Assembly (NCBI RefSeq): GCF_036588685.1
Contig: NC_086378.1
Coordinates: 28,745,578-28,809,577 of the forward strand
Length of the DNA stretch: 64,000 bases
Reading direction: 5' to 3'
Source of the DNA: Mytilus trossulus
Lineage: Eukaryota; Mollusca; Bivalvia; Mytilida; Mytilidae
The notes under the pieces were generated by a model. The model saw only the letters and a program-made list of their open reading frames with translations, was not told the DNA's origin and made no database searches. The position numbers and the translations under genes were made by a program. Position 1 is the first letter of the stretch; every line of letters begins with the position of its first letter. Of this stretch, positions 22,901-37,880 are shown piece by piece.

Positions 22901-25900
22901 TTCCTCAAGACCATACTCGCAAATTGTGTCAAGGGAGAGCCGAAGTTTTATAGAAGAGTGTCCACCATGCTCTTGCACTGCACTATTATTAGAATAGTAG
23001 AATAGAATGATATATAAACGGATAAATACATGTAACTGTTATATTAATATAATATATAAGAACAAACCAGTGTATACTGATTTGTATCACTACAATATAA
23101 GAGTTATTAAGGTTGGATTTCCTGTCAATTATTCATTAACCACGAACTGGTCTCAAGAAAAAAACAAAATCTGCACATTAAACTCAGTTTCAGGTATAAG
23201 ATAAGATAAGATATTTTTATTTCCTAATCATAGAGCTCATAACAAGCATTTAATCACACAAAGTAAAAATAAAAAGCCTTTCTCTCCCACTCGCATACAC
23301 TCACACATACAACTATCGTTCTGATTAAGGATGATTGATTTAACAGTTCAACATATAAATGAAAAAAATAGCATACATATAAAAATACCAATACAAAAGT
23401 ATTTGTTTTATGAGGAGAGTCAGTTGCCTACATTGTATATATATGGAACGAAGGATAACTCTTACTGCCCAGAAAAGAACAATTTATATTATGTTACAAT
23501 GAACTGGTGAAGACTAGAAATAAGTTTAATAATTTCAGTTAAGCAAATACTTAGTTTCTCAATGTGTAAAATGAGGATAGCAATTCACATAATTTAGAGT
23601 TAAAATGAAGGCTATCGTTTGACATAAACCAAATAAGCAGATTACTATCAGATATTTGGGATAGATATGGGTATTTTGCAAAGAGTTCATCCAGAAAGGT
23701 TTTTCTTTCCTTATTATAAAGGGTACATTTAAATAAAAAATGCTCTTCGTCTTCAACCGAGTTCATTGAACAAAACTGGCATGTTCTCTCTGATCTTGGC
23801 AGTGTAATATTTTTTCCATGGTCAACAATTTTTCGTTCGTAACGACCTCTCTCTATGCGGAGACAATGATTACTTATTCTAAATCTAGTTAGTATGACTC
23901 TCTTGTCTCTGTTTTTAATATTGAAGTATTCTTCAAAAGTGAAATTATGTTTAAATTTAAAGTAGTTGCTCAATTTACTGTGATCATCTTTTTTAATAAA
24001 GTCTTTTTGTTGGCTCCAATATGTTAAAAAATCATTTTTGATACATTTTCTAAGTAAAATTTTGAATTTATTTTTACTGAGTTTTTTACAAAGTGCTAAA
24101 TTTAAACCAAGTTTTTCACTAAAAAACTTTATGTTTGCATACCACGATTGATTAGACACAGCTTTATCAGAGGAGCTTTCAATATAAGCATCACTTAAGA
24201 GATCAGTGGGCGAGTTTTCAAGGCGGTGCCAATACATTAACATTTGAATTACTATGTTAATATATAAAGGAAATCTTCCTAGCTCTGATATAACTCCAAT
24301 ATTTGTGCAATTTTTGGAGACACCAAGTACATATTTGCAAAATTTAAGATTTAATTTATCAGGTTCCCAATCTTTGAAGATTTCAAAAAGATGCATGGCT
24401 CTTCTTTTTGGAGTCAAATTTAACATACCCCATATTTCACAGCCATATAAAGCTATTGGTTTGATGGTGTGATCAAATATATGAAGTAAAGTCTTAATAG
24501 ATGGAGAACATGACTTAATGTTTTTATAAAATTTAAAAGAAGCCTTTAGTCCTTTATCATATAGGTTTTTTCTAGCTGCATTAAATTTTCCAGTATTAGT
24601 AAGAACTAATCCTAAGTATTTATAGAATTTCACACACTCTATTCTGTTTGCACCTATATTAAATTCATCTGACAGTAGTCTCCCATTTTATAGAGATGTG
24701 ATTTCATTCTGTGACAAGTGCTTTTGACCATCTACAAGAACTTGTGGTCATCCGATTTTCAGTACTTCAGTCTTGAAATCGTCTTTTTTCATGGCAAAAA
24801 AAAATTAATGTCTGCTTGTTTTCGGTTTTATCAGTTTCAATATCACTGTGATGATATCTCCCTAGAACAAAAAGTCTTAAGGGGATAGATGCAAAATCTA
24901 AGATGTAAGCTATGCTGCATGCTTTTAAAACAATATTGCCTCTTTGTTTATAGACCATGTAATTCCATGTAGCAGCTCAGCCTTTCCTCGTGCATTTATT
25001 TGTTTCTGTAACCAGTTTGGGTTCGTGTTCAGGTTTATCAGTATGGCTAGACTAAGTGTTCGATTATGCCTACCCAACTTCCAAATTTTATCTAATTTTT
25101 AGCTCACCTGGCCCAAAGGGCCAAGTGGACTTTTCTCAACACTTGGCGTCCAGCGTCCGTCGTCGTCCGAAGTCCGTCGGCGTCCGGCATCCGTAAACTT
25201 TTACAAAAATCTTATCCTCTGAAACTACTGGGACAAATTAAACCAAACTTGGCCACAATCATCATTTGGGTATTTAGTTTGAAAATTGTGTCCGGTGACC
25301 CGGCATACCAACCAAGATGGCCGCCATGGCTAAAAATAGAACATAGGGGTAAAATGCAGTTTTTGGCTTATAACTCAAAAAACCAAAGCATTTAGAGCAA
25401 AATCTGACAAGAGGTAACTTTGTTTATTGGGTCAAGATCTATCTACCCTGAAATTTTCAAATGAATCGGACAATCTGTTGTTGGGCTGCTGCCCTTGCAT
25501 TTCTAATTTTAAGGAAATTTTGCTGTTTTTGGTTGTTATCATGAATATCATTATAGATAGAGATAAACTGTAAACAGCAAAAAAGTTCAGCAAAGTAAGA
25601 TCTGCAAATAAGTCAGCATGATCAAAATGGTTTAATTGACCCTTTAAGGAGTTATTGCCCTTTATAGTCAATTTTAAACAATTTTTCGTAAATCTTAGTA
25701 ATCTTTTACAAAAATCTTCTCCTCTGAAACTACTGGGACAAATTAAACCAAACTGGGCCACAATCATCATTGGGGTATTTAGTTTAAAAATTGTGTCCGG
25801 TGACCCAGCATACCAACCAAGATGGCCGCCATGGCTAAAAATAGAACATAGGGGTAAAATACAGTTTGGGCTTATAACTCAAAAACCAAAGCATTTAGAG

Positions 25901-28900
25901 CAAATCTGACATGAAGTTAAAGCGTTGATCAGGTCAAGATGAAATTTTCAGATGAATCAGACAACCTATTGTTAGGTTGCTGCCCCTGAATTGGTAATCC
26001 TAAGGAAATTTTGCTGTTTTAGGTTATTATCTTGAATATTATTATAGATAGAGATAAACTGTTAACAGCAAAAATGTTCAGCAAAGTAAGATCTACAAAC
26101 AAGTTTGCATGAACAAAATGGTCAATTGACCCTTTAAGGAGTTATTGCCCTTTATAGTCAATTTTAAACAATTTTTCGTAAATCTTAGTAATCTTTTACA
26201 AAAATCTTCTTCTCTTAAACTACTGGGACAAATTAAACGAAACTTGGCCACAATCATTCTTGGGGTATCTAGTTTGAAAATTGTGTCCGGTGACCCAGCA
26301 CACCAACCAAGATGGCCGCCATGGCTAAAAATAGAACATAGGGGAAAAATACAGTTTTGGGCTTATAACTCAAAAACCAAAGCAGTTAGAGCAAATCTGA
26401 CAAGGGTAAAATTGTTCATCAGGTCTATCTGCCCTAAATTTTTTAGATGAATCCGACAACCTGTTGTTAGGTTGCTTTTTTTGGTTATTATCTTGAATAT
26501 AACTATAGATAGAGATAAACTGTAAACCGCAATAATGTACAGCAAAGTAAGACCTAAAAATAAATCAACATGACCAAAAGCGTCAATTGACCCTAGGGAG
26601 TTATTGCCCTTTTTAGTCAATTTTTAACAATTTTCATAAATTTTTAAATGTTCACTAACATTTTTCACTGAATCTATTGATCATTATAGATAGAGATAAT
26701 TTTAAGCAGCAAGAATGTTTAGAAAAATAAGATTTACAAACACATCCCCATCATCAAAACACAATTTTGTCATAAATCCATCTGTGTCCTTTGTTTAATA
26801 TTCACATAGACCAAGGTGAGCGACACAGGCTCTTTGGAGCCTTTAGTTTATATAATATCGTTGTGTATGTATTTTGTTAAAATAAATAAGAATATTTTAT
26901 GATCATTAATTTCATTGTAAACTAGACCTGGCAAGGAGGCGGAGCTATACAGTGATACAATAACTTCTGAGATAATAGTTAGACAACTGGTTTAAGCTCC
27001 TCTAATTTTTTGCTTTTTCTATTTACCAATAACATTTATAACTTTTTTATTCATAGTCCTATTTGGGTTTTTTATTGTTGCGGTATATTACCTTATTTAT
27101 TATACAAGTTATCAATTAATGATAATCATAATGATTTCAAGTGATGTTTTGTAAATTCTGTTTCTACTCTGAAATATTTTGAAAAACCTTAGAGGTCGTC
27201 GTTTCACAAGTGGGGTAAAATCTATACTTCAAAGTTAAGTCACGTTATTGACTTCATATATTCCAATGAACTTAAAATAAAACATACTGCAGATACAGAT
27301 AAGTCTGTATAGGAACAAATCTTTTCTAACTAGGTTGTTATGCCCCACCTACGATAGAAGAGGGGCATTATGTTTTCTGGTCTGTCCGCCCGTCTGTCCT
27401 TCTGTCCGTCCGCTCGTTCATTCGTTCAGGTTAAAGTTTTCGGTCAAGGTAGTTTTTGATAAAATTGAAGTCCAATCAACTTTAAACGTAGTACACTTGT
27501 TCCCTATGATATGATCTTTTTAATTTAATTGCCAAATTAGACTTTTGACCCCAATTTCACGGTCCACTGAACATAGAAAATGATAGTGCAAGTTTCGGGT
27601 TAAAGATTTTGGTCAAGGTAGTTTTTGATGAAGTTGAAGTCCAATCAACTTGAAACTTAGTACACATGTTCCCTATGCTATGATCTTTCAAATTTAATTG
27701 CCAAATTTTACTTTTGACCCTAATCTTACGGTCAACTGAACATAGAAAATGATAATGCAAGTTTCAGGTAAAAGTTTTTGGTAAAGGTAGTTTTAGATTT
27801 AGTTGAAGTCCAATCAACTTGAAACTTAGTACACATGTTCCCTATGGTGTGATCTTTCTAATTTAATTGGCAAATTAGACTTTTGACCTCAATTTCACGG
27901 TCCACAGAACATAGAAAATGATAGTGCAAATGGGGCATCCGTGTACTATGGACACGTTCTTGTTTTAAATTATATTCTTTTAATGTTTTACAGGCCGGAT
28001 TAAAGTACCAGTATTTTTTTGTATCCTACTAACAAATGTATGATGTAATTAGATATCAACTGTAAAGCGAATATAAAAATAAGAAGATGTGGTATGATTG
28101 CCAATTTGACAACTATCCTTCAAAGAATGTAAGCAATTATAGGCAACCATACGGCCATCAATAAAATGGAAAAAAAACCATACGGTATGCAGCAATTTTT
28201 GGAAGGAGTTAAACCGCCTGTCAAAAAAAAAAGTGAAAATCAAAAGGAAGATCGAAATAAAGTATATGAAATGGACAAAAGGAAACACAAATACCAAAAA
28301 TCATGGGGAAAAGATCACGAATGGTTGAATTATATAGTAGACCGGAATTTAAATCTATCATTTATATAAGTGTTTGTCAAATGAGTGTAATTGTTACAGT
28401 ACCAGTAGATTTGGAGCCGGACCAGTAGAGTTTTCAGACCCAGTACCAGTAGATTTGGAGCCGGACCAGTAGAGTTTTCAGAACACTGGTACGGCTGGCC
28501 AGTACACAAAAAAAGCTTAAATTCGACCCCTGGGTATGCTGTACACACAATGGTGCACATCTGTAGCTAGACCAAAAGTTCCCTGACCCAAACTTTTATC
28601 ATATTTATAAAATTATATATACTACATTTTATATAAAAGTTTAGAATCATTCTATTATTTTTGATTTTGATTAGACAATTCTACCTTAAACGGATATTTT
28701 ACCGTTCTCAATTAATCTGTTTACGTATTTAGAAACAGTAAAAATGTATTTCTTATCATTGACATGTTTTATTTTTAACAGTACGCCATGATCATAATAG
28801 TTATGTTCATTGCAGAAATTGTTGTGGTAATTTTACTGTATGCTGCTCCAAACACGGTTAGTAACATTTGACTGTATTATTTTTTGTATTCAGACTGGAA

Positions 28901-31900
28901 CAGAAAACATAAAATAGGCACCAAAGATACATTTTTTTTGTACAAGAGGGACAGTCAAACTCTTATAACGAAAATAAACTGACAACGCCATGGCTAAAAA
29001 TGAAAAGGACAAAGAGACAAACAAACAATAGTACACATGACACAACACAGAAAACTAAAGAATAAACAACACGGACCCCACCAAACACTATGGGTGATCT
29101 CAGGTGCTCCGGAAGAGTAAGAAGATTCTGCTCCAAATGTGGCACCCGTCGTGTTGCTTATGAGATTTCAAGTTATATATAACATTCAGAGGTCACTTAA
29201 TGACCGTACATTATATGTCAAGCTTACTTTCTAGTAATATCCAAATATTTTCATCACGAAACCCAAAAGATGACTTTTAATGTTTTTTTTAGCTGAAATC
29301 TGAAGATTATATAAACTTGCATCGTGTCATTTTCGAACATGAAGACACTTATTTATCGTGCAACTACGAATAACCGGATATTACATTCTATTATTCAAAT
29401 TGCTCATGATTTCATCAAATTTGACATTCTCACTTTTATTCTGATATAAATCAGTTCCTGAATTACACTTGATTTTATAACTAGCCAATTTACATTGTGT
29501 GTTTTAGACGTATTCATATTTTCGATATATAGTTTTGTTCATGTGACAATAGCGTTGTTGCAACTCCTTTACTCATATTTAAAAGTTAATGTTCGGCATT
29601 TCGAAACACAAACAAACGCACATACAAACTGAATTGTGCTATATGAAATATGTAGATGGAACTAAGTAAACTAAAAAAAAAAACGAACTTCAAGGAAAGT
29701 ACAAAACGGAAAGTCCTTTACAAAATGACTAAATCAAAAGCTCCAACACATCCAACTTATGGGAAGCAACTGGCATATTCCTTAACTAGAACAGCCATTT
29801 CTCTATTTCGAAAATGGTGGCTTAAATCTGGTTTTATAGCTAGCTAAACTTCTAATTCAGTGGCATTACCTTTACTAGAGGGGAGTAGTTCTCAGTCACT
29901 TTGCAGAGATTCATGTGTATAAAAGACGTCGTATTTGATCTGGAGATCAGTAACACAAGGTCGATCCGAGAAAGAAAACATAAAAGTCTGATACAAACAA
30001 TTCCAACATAGATCACTGCAGATTATTTGTGCTAGTTATTATTGTATTAGTTCTAAGTTTAGACCCAAGGTTCACATACAAAAAGAAATGTATTTTCGTC
30101 CTAAGATGTATCTATAATATAGTACTTTTGATAACTATATATCTTACAGATTCAAGATGCTATAAAAGACGCTTTATATGAATCGTTGCAAAACTACAGA
30201 GGGCTTGGAAACTTTGATGCTACAACACTTGGGTGGATGTTTTTCATGAAAGAGGTAAATGCATTCTTAATCTCATTCCGCTACAGCGACATTTACTTTT
30301 AATCATGTATTTAGTTGAAGTTATTTGTATTTAAAATCTAAAGGTCAATGGTCTATAAGGTGACGATTTCTTAAGGTTCGGAAAAGATGTAATTACGTGG
30401 TTATGAATACACAGAACTAATATTTAAAGATAAAGGCAACTGTTTTTGATCTTAAACATACTTGTATATAGAAAATATTGACTTGCTCACAAAATAAATT
30501 CTATCTGGACGTTTAATTTATCCAAATGAAAATCTAAAATTCATCCTTGTCTAGTACACAATGTTAAATCAATGATGTCGACATCGTGATATTAACTATG
30601 CTAACACGATATCGTGTCAACATCGTTAAGAACTCTTAAATATTGTTTACATCCTTCACATCGCAATACATACCATGTAGTAACGATATGGATCCTAGGT
30701 GATGCAAGGGTTTGAACTCCCTTTTTGACGATCAATGCCTTTGAATGGGGACATATGATTGCAACCCTCCTTTTAATCATAGGTTTGAACCCCCTTTTAA
30801 AACTGGATGCATCCGTCCCTGAATCTTGATCCATTAACTCTACTTAGTTGCGGGTACTCAGACGAAGTCTAAACTAGAAAATAGAGCCGTGGTGTAGTGG
30901 TAAAGGGCATCGGACTATTAACACAAAGGTGACACCATTTGCAAGTATGGTCTTGAGAAAACGATGTTAGTCTGTCGGAAGGGGACGATGAATGGTTGAC
31001 CCGTGTTGAGAGAGAGTCAAATCTCTTGCACAAAAAGACACACTTGTAGATTTTGAAAAAAAGCAGGCTTATGCCACTACAAGGCAGCACTCGCATTCGC
31101 AGAGTCGAAATGGATTAATATGAGTTGCAATTACTTGTTTCCAAATCCACTATAAATAAATATGTTTGAACTAAACTAGAATGCGTATTTTAAAGGTCTC
31201 TGCACGTCAAAGTGTCCCCCTACAATGAACTGGAGATCAATCTTCTGATATCTCTCCGGTTTGTCTGTTCCCGCCGAGAAGCTCCGTGATTTTCTTCCAG
31301 TACTTTAGCTTCGTCCAATATAATAATTGTCTGCACTGTGTCCTAGGACTCCCTTTGTGTTGTATTGGGAATTCTTGCCCTTGTAAATATTGTTGTATAC
31401 ACGTTAGTGACACATTTCCCTTAATCCAGATAAGCAGTGTACACGCGCACATTCGAAGCTTTCGAGGGGTGCTCCAAATAATGGAGGGGATATAAGTACA
31501 GTCATTTTGTACATAATTATATTCAATTTGTTTTTCGATTCTTTCCTGTAAAAAAAAACAAATTGTTGTGTCATTTTTAGTCACTTAATATAGATAAGGT
31601 ATTCATTATGTTTTACCTCTCTTATACTAAGTATGAAATAAAACAAGTAGTTTAAATAAGAAGTACATGTATGGTAAGAAAAGGGGGTAATTTCTTTTAA
31701 ACAATTTATTGCAAATTGTCATAACAGCTCAATTTATAAATTGAGCCCAGAAAAATAATCAGACAAAAATAGACTACTCCATTTAACTCAATGTTTCGAC
31801 ATGCACTAGGAACTGGAATTGTAATTATACAAAAGATTGGTTCCTTGATGCCACTGCACACACGTGTCAACATTAAAACATCTATATTTACATACGCTGC

Positions 31901-34900
31901 GTAACACCTTACCATTATCTTTGATTTAAAAATTGGATTAACATTGTGGAACTTTAAGTGAACTTTCTAAACCATATACATTATATTTTTAATGTCAATA
32001 GTTTCTGGTGAACATTAGGATTTCTCCATGTGGCGTATTCCCTCTCTTCTTTGTGAAATAAATTGACAATTTTTTTTAAATCTTGAGAATTTCAACATAC
32101 CAATGGAGAGCTTTTGTAACTCAAATGAAGGTCGAGAATTTGTTTCTTCAGCAGTTTTTGTTTGAGTATTTCCAGTTTAAAAGCTCGTCATTGAAAAGGA
32201 AACAATGGCTCCAGAAATGATGATCTACGAATTATCATGAATTGCATATGAAGTGATGAGCCATAAATTAAAGTGTTAAGCCACAGACTATTATCAAAGT
32301 TGATTGTTTTAAAACATAGAAACAAGGTATACACGAAAACACGAATTTTCCTTAATCATTGGTTTAAATTGCACAAAATACAATTCATCCACAAATCTAC
32401 CAATCATAGCGACTAATTAAATAACGTGAGTATTGCAAGATTTCTATTAAATTTATGATTTTTTGAAATAAGACATTTTGTATAACAATTATCAACAGAT
32501 CGAGTGATTTTTGTCGTAGCTTTTTTAATTATAAAAAAACTCTAATTTTAAACCGCCAATTGTCGTTCTTTGTTTTCTTGCCAGAAGAAAGTAATTATGA
32601 TATTGTAACTGTCTTTAGCAATTATATCTCATCTCTTTTTAAGTTGAAATTAGTGACTATTGTGTTGGCTTATTTGTAATTTTTCAGATGAACTGTTGTG
32701 GTGTTCATGGGTATTGGGATTTCAGTAATACACGCACCGATAGTTGGAGAAAACCTGGATTAGTCAACAGTAAGCTAGATGCACCAATCGTATGCTGTGT
32801 TACTGAACCACTAAGCCCTTCTAAAGCTGATACAAGTTGTGCACGCGAAGAAACCTTTGATATACATACACAGGTAATATAAATTTTGCATATTCGGGTA
32901 TTGGTATTAATTCACTCATACGGTCATTGCATCGGACATAAACACATTTATTGAAAATCGTATTGTTGGCATGATACGGTTGTGTTCTTCTCTTCTATTA
33001 AACCATTCAGTTAATCAGTTTAATTGAGGTATCGAGCTGTCATGTCAGAAATTGTTGTTGATCCTTTGTTAATTTATGTATTATTTTCATTTTACTTAGT
33101 TTCTTTTATTGCATATTCGGAATCTGACTTCTTTTAAACTGAATATTACTGTGCGCATTGCTGTGTACTTCTATATTCTACAATTATTGGAATTATAAAG
33201 CGGGTCAGATCTCAAACAACCATGTGTAACCCCGCAGCTTTTTTACACCTGTCCCAAGTTAAGAACATCTTGCCTTTTTTAGTGTAGCATTTTTTTTTTT
33301 AAATTTTATTTCATTTTTATGTTTTGTTTTTAGTATGATATCCATTTTCATTGAACTAGTACACTAATTTTGGGGCCAACTGAGGACCACCTTTGGATGC
33401 GAAATTTTCTCGCTGCGATAAAGACATATTAGAGGCCTTTTGCTGTTATCTGCCCTTTGGTTGGGTTTTTGTTTCTTCAACATATTCTCCATTTTCATTC
33501 TCAATTTTATTTTATATATAAAACAAATGATTTTTTTTTACCATTATTTTACAGACGGAATTTGTTATATATTTTTAAATATAGAGCAGTCGAATTCTGA
33601 TAAGTTGTGGTTATATTTTTCGTGTCCCGCCTTCATAAACACGTAGTATTTTGATTTCCGGTCAGTCAGTTTATCCGTCATTGTTATTGACGTCGCAATC
33701 AGCACAATTAAAAAGCATACAACATTTATAATATAAAGAACCAACTCAAAGATTGAATATAACATTTATTGATAATATCAGCATTAAGTCTTTTATGAGT
33801 TGAATGCATATAGCACGTTATATAGTAATCCAAATACTAAAGTCTCTGACTTCTGGTTCTTAAAAGACCAAATTAATCTATGCACAAATGTATATGAATA
33901 ATATAGCACTTTACAGTTTATTAAAATAATAGAATACTCAAAATTTTTCGAATGAGTAATATTCTAGTCCTCCTCATGTTTGATGCGAATAAATGAATCT
34001 AATAAACACCTAATACAAATGCAAGAGTCTCAAAGAGCAGGAAATAATTCTTATGTATATTGTTTAATTTTTAGTGCATTTTTTTTTTATTAATTTGGAT
34101 TTAGAAAACAAGAGTATTCTGATTACATCATCTATCACACTTTGTTCCAATGCTATGATAAATACATGCAATCGTAACAAGTTTACACTTTGATCATTAC
34201 AGGGATGTTTTGGTGCAGTATGGGACGTTCTAATGGGCAACTCATTGTATACCGGAATAGTATTTTCTGTGGCATTTGTTTTCCAGGTATCAGTAAAAAA
34301 AAGTTTTTTTCGCGTGTATGATTCATAAAAAGTAAAATCACAAAATTACAGAACTCCGAGGAAAATTCAAAACGAAAAGTCTCTATTAATCAAATGGCAA
34401 AATCAAATGATAAAACACATCAAACGAATGGACAACGACTGTCATATTCTTGACGTGGTACAGGCATTTTCATATGAAGAAAATGATACTGTTGAATGTA
34501 AGACGGGCTTATTACTGTTGTTTTTTAGTGATTAGTGAGCTTTTATACATATCTGTTTGTTGAATGTGTAAATGCTATTTTTTTTCTTGTAGCACTTGTT
34601 TAGGTGTTTTTTTATGAGTATAGTATTTTTTTACGCAAGGTCTTTGTACTTATTTTGATTAAGTTATTCATTTGTTTTAAAGAAATTTAAATTATTGTAT
34701 GACTATGGCTGTGACCATGAAAATATATAGGCAAAAATGAGTAAAACGATTAACAGATTCGTCGCGATATGTTGACCACATGTGAGCTATTCCATGTTCG
34801 TTTTCAATCCTCATCGTACCTCATGATCGTCCGTCGTCGTCATCATCATCACCTATCACCATCCGTCCATCGTCTTAGCCATCATCCATCGTCCGTTATT

Positions 34901-37838
34901 TTTTTTTTACAAAAAAACATCTCTGAAATAACTGGACAAATATTAAAGAGCCAAACTTGACACCATTCATCGTTAAGGTAAATTTATCTAGGATTCGCAA
35001 GATGATTCCGATTGACAACCAACAGGGACCGATATATATATAACATAGGGGTAAAATAATGTTTTTCTCTGTTATAACTGAAAACTTATATTGATAGAGA
35101 ACATCTCACAGGGGAAAAATAATAATGTGTTGAGATCGAACTACTGTTATTTTAAATCAAAACTGTGCTACGAATACTTGAAAGATTTATTGCCTTTAAC
35201 TGGTGAGTAATTAGATGGTTCACCAATGCCATTTATCTTGAAAACTATAATATATATTAAAAAAAATGTACAATTCAGTATACAATGATCGGTTTAAGGT
35301 CTCCCTACTCTTTATAGCAATTGGATCAAAATATTTCCATTTATATTGTGTCTTTCTATTTTGTGATGTTACTCTATTGTTTCAGGTAAGGGTGAAGATT
35401 TGTATCTATTAAAACGTGTAAACCAGCTGCATTTGTTTGCCCCTTTCCTAAATCAGGAATCTGATGTTTAGATGATGTCGTTTGTTGATGTTGTTCAAAA
35501 GTGTTTCTTATTTCTCGTTATTTATATAGGTTAGAGCGTTGGTTTTTCCGTTTGATTGGTTTTACACTAGTCATTTTTGGAGTTCGTTATAGCTTGTTGC
35601 TCGGTGTCAGCCAAGGCTCTGTGTTGGAGACCGTACTTAACTTAAACTATAATGGTTTACTTTTACAAGCTGTGACTTGGATGGAGAGTTGGCACTCATA
35701 CCACACCTTCTTATATCTATATATTATTGTATATAACGCGCGTCGGATACAGTGCAGGCGATTTGGTGCCACCAAATCTCAGTAGCATGAGTTCGAAACC
35801 CGGCGAGGGATGAACAACAAATTTCCGAAATCAAATTTACAGATCTAACATTGTTGGGCTGATGTTTAGACGCATTATTATATATAATATACATATATGC
35901 TGATAAACGACACCGGATATGTAGAGCCTTAGTTTGGTTTACCGTCTGCAGTGCTAACTGCTATATGTTGAATCAATAATATATAAGAGATACCAGAGAG
36001 ACTCATAGATCGAAAATAAACTGACAACCCCATTACTAAAAAAATAAAGACAAACAGACAAATAAAAGTACACACGACACAACATATATCTCGCTAACGA
36101 CACTAAAAGAAACTTGTGTTTTATAGTCTATAACCCGTACGTCAGTGGGTCAGTCACAAACTAAGCTAAACTATTGGTTTTAAATACAAACTCATCAAAG
36201 TTCCCCGTTGAATTTAAATTTGTGTTTTTTCTACAAAATAATCATTAGTGGCAGGTTTAAGTTGTTGTAAAATCTGTATATGTCAAGACCCAGCAGATTG
36301 AAACTACAAAAACAGAAAAGACACTATCATCATAATTCAGGAGTTGTTGATATGTCAACAGATAGTTAGTTATAATTGGGATATCACTGTACTGACTGCA
36401 TTGGTTTTGTCCACACAGGAATCATAATTCATATGGAATCTTCTTAAAAAGTTTAATTTTTTTTAAATTTAAAAACGTAGTTTTAGTGTCCTACCTGTCA
36501 CTAATTTAACAACATTATTTCGCTTGGATCATAGTTATCTTGAACATACTGATACTACAGACGCTAAAAGGTGTTTTTCACATCTTGATCTTATATTTTC
36601 CCAGATGGATACTTTAAACTTGGATCTATGTCAAACGTAAAAATCAGTTTCTGGTAAATAGATAGGAATATATATATATATACAAGTTGACAATTTTTTT
36701 TTTTTTGTTATTTTTTTTCCTGTGACGTATTAAATTCATATTCAGATCCATTTTGTTACATCTTGTGATCAATTTTATTTGGCAATCGCCAATGGCAGTC
36801 AGCAGGGTTAAAGAACATCAGTTGTTCGACCTGTTAGTCAAATGCGTTTTGTTTAAATATACTTTTTCACTTTTTTGGTCTTTTGGAAAATGTTGTTTGT
36901 GCTGTTTTTAGACCCTTCTACAACGAAATTTGTTTGACATGCACACGTATAAAAATTGCGATTTTTATCCAACGCAATCATAGGTTTGAACGTAGTTTTC
37001 AATTTAGACTCGTTTATATTTTTTGTTTGGGCATGTATCATATTTTCCCTCCGGTTTATATGATCCGTTCATCCTATATTGTCTCTTAAAATTCAAGAGT
37101 CAATCTTAAATTGAAAGTAAATTATATGGCCTTCCAAATACCGTTTCGATCCCTAACATCACTGAAGAGACATATATTGTCGAAATCTAGATCTGGTGTA
37201 CTAAAGAAATATTGACACCGAATGTTTGTGGCACAACATCGTAGCCACAAGTTGACAATTTTTTTTTTTTTTTTTCCCTGTGACGTATTAAATTCATTTT
37301 CAGATCCATTTTGTTACATCTTGTGATCAATTTTATTTGGCAATCGCCAATGGCAGTCAGCAGGGTTAAAGAACATCAGTTGTTCGACCTGTTAGTCAAA
37401 TGCGTTTTGTTTAAATATACTTATTCACTTCTTTGGTCTTTTGGAAAATGTTGTTTGTGCTGTTTTTAGACCCTTCTACAACGAAATTTGTTTGACATGC
37501 ACACGTATAAAAATTGCGGTTTTTATCCAACGCAATCATAGGTTTGAACGTAGTTTTCAATTTAGACTCGTTTATATATAACATCTTCATGCCTTATATA
37601 TCATGTACTGTAGTACGCCGCTAGATTAAAACTGACGTGGAAAGGTAACATATGGCCACCGAAAGCTCTTTTTTTGAGAGCCCAGGTGGTCGTGTGGTCT
37701 AGCGGGACGGCTGCAGTGCAGGCGATTTGGTGTCACGATATCACAGTAGCATGGGTTCGAATCCCGGCGAGGGAAGAACCAAAAATTTGCGAAAGCAAAT
37801 TTACAGATCTAACATTGTTGGGTTGATGTTTAGACGAG

Positions 37839-37880
<42 letters not shown>

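Larger units (their letters stand above)
22267..28781 (+). other. Tetraspanin intron 2 (6.5 kb), repeat-filled
   Basis: Contains a reverse SINE (22735-22985), a reverse truncated LINE (23195-24790), a tandem repeat array (25100-26849), the GGGGCAT repeat (27345-27965), an R1 fragment and a small direct repeat near 28399. The short open frames inside are repeat or chance frames. Confidence 0.75.

Noticed and set aside
31237..31584. 115-codon frame on the - strand in tetraspanin intron 4
   Set aside because: No known motif; a facing + frame overlaps it, and no transcript context is visible.
37690..37770. Possible tRNA gene
   Set aside because: A and B boxes are present, but the spacing is too long and no acceptor stem pairs; it is the head of SINE S1, repeated elsewhere.
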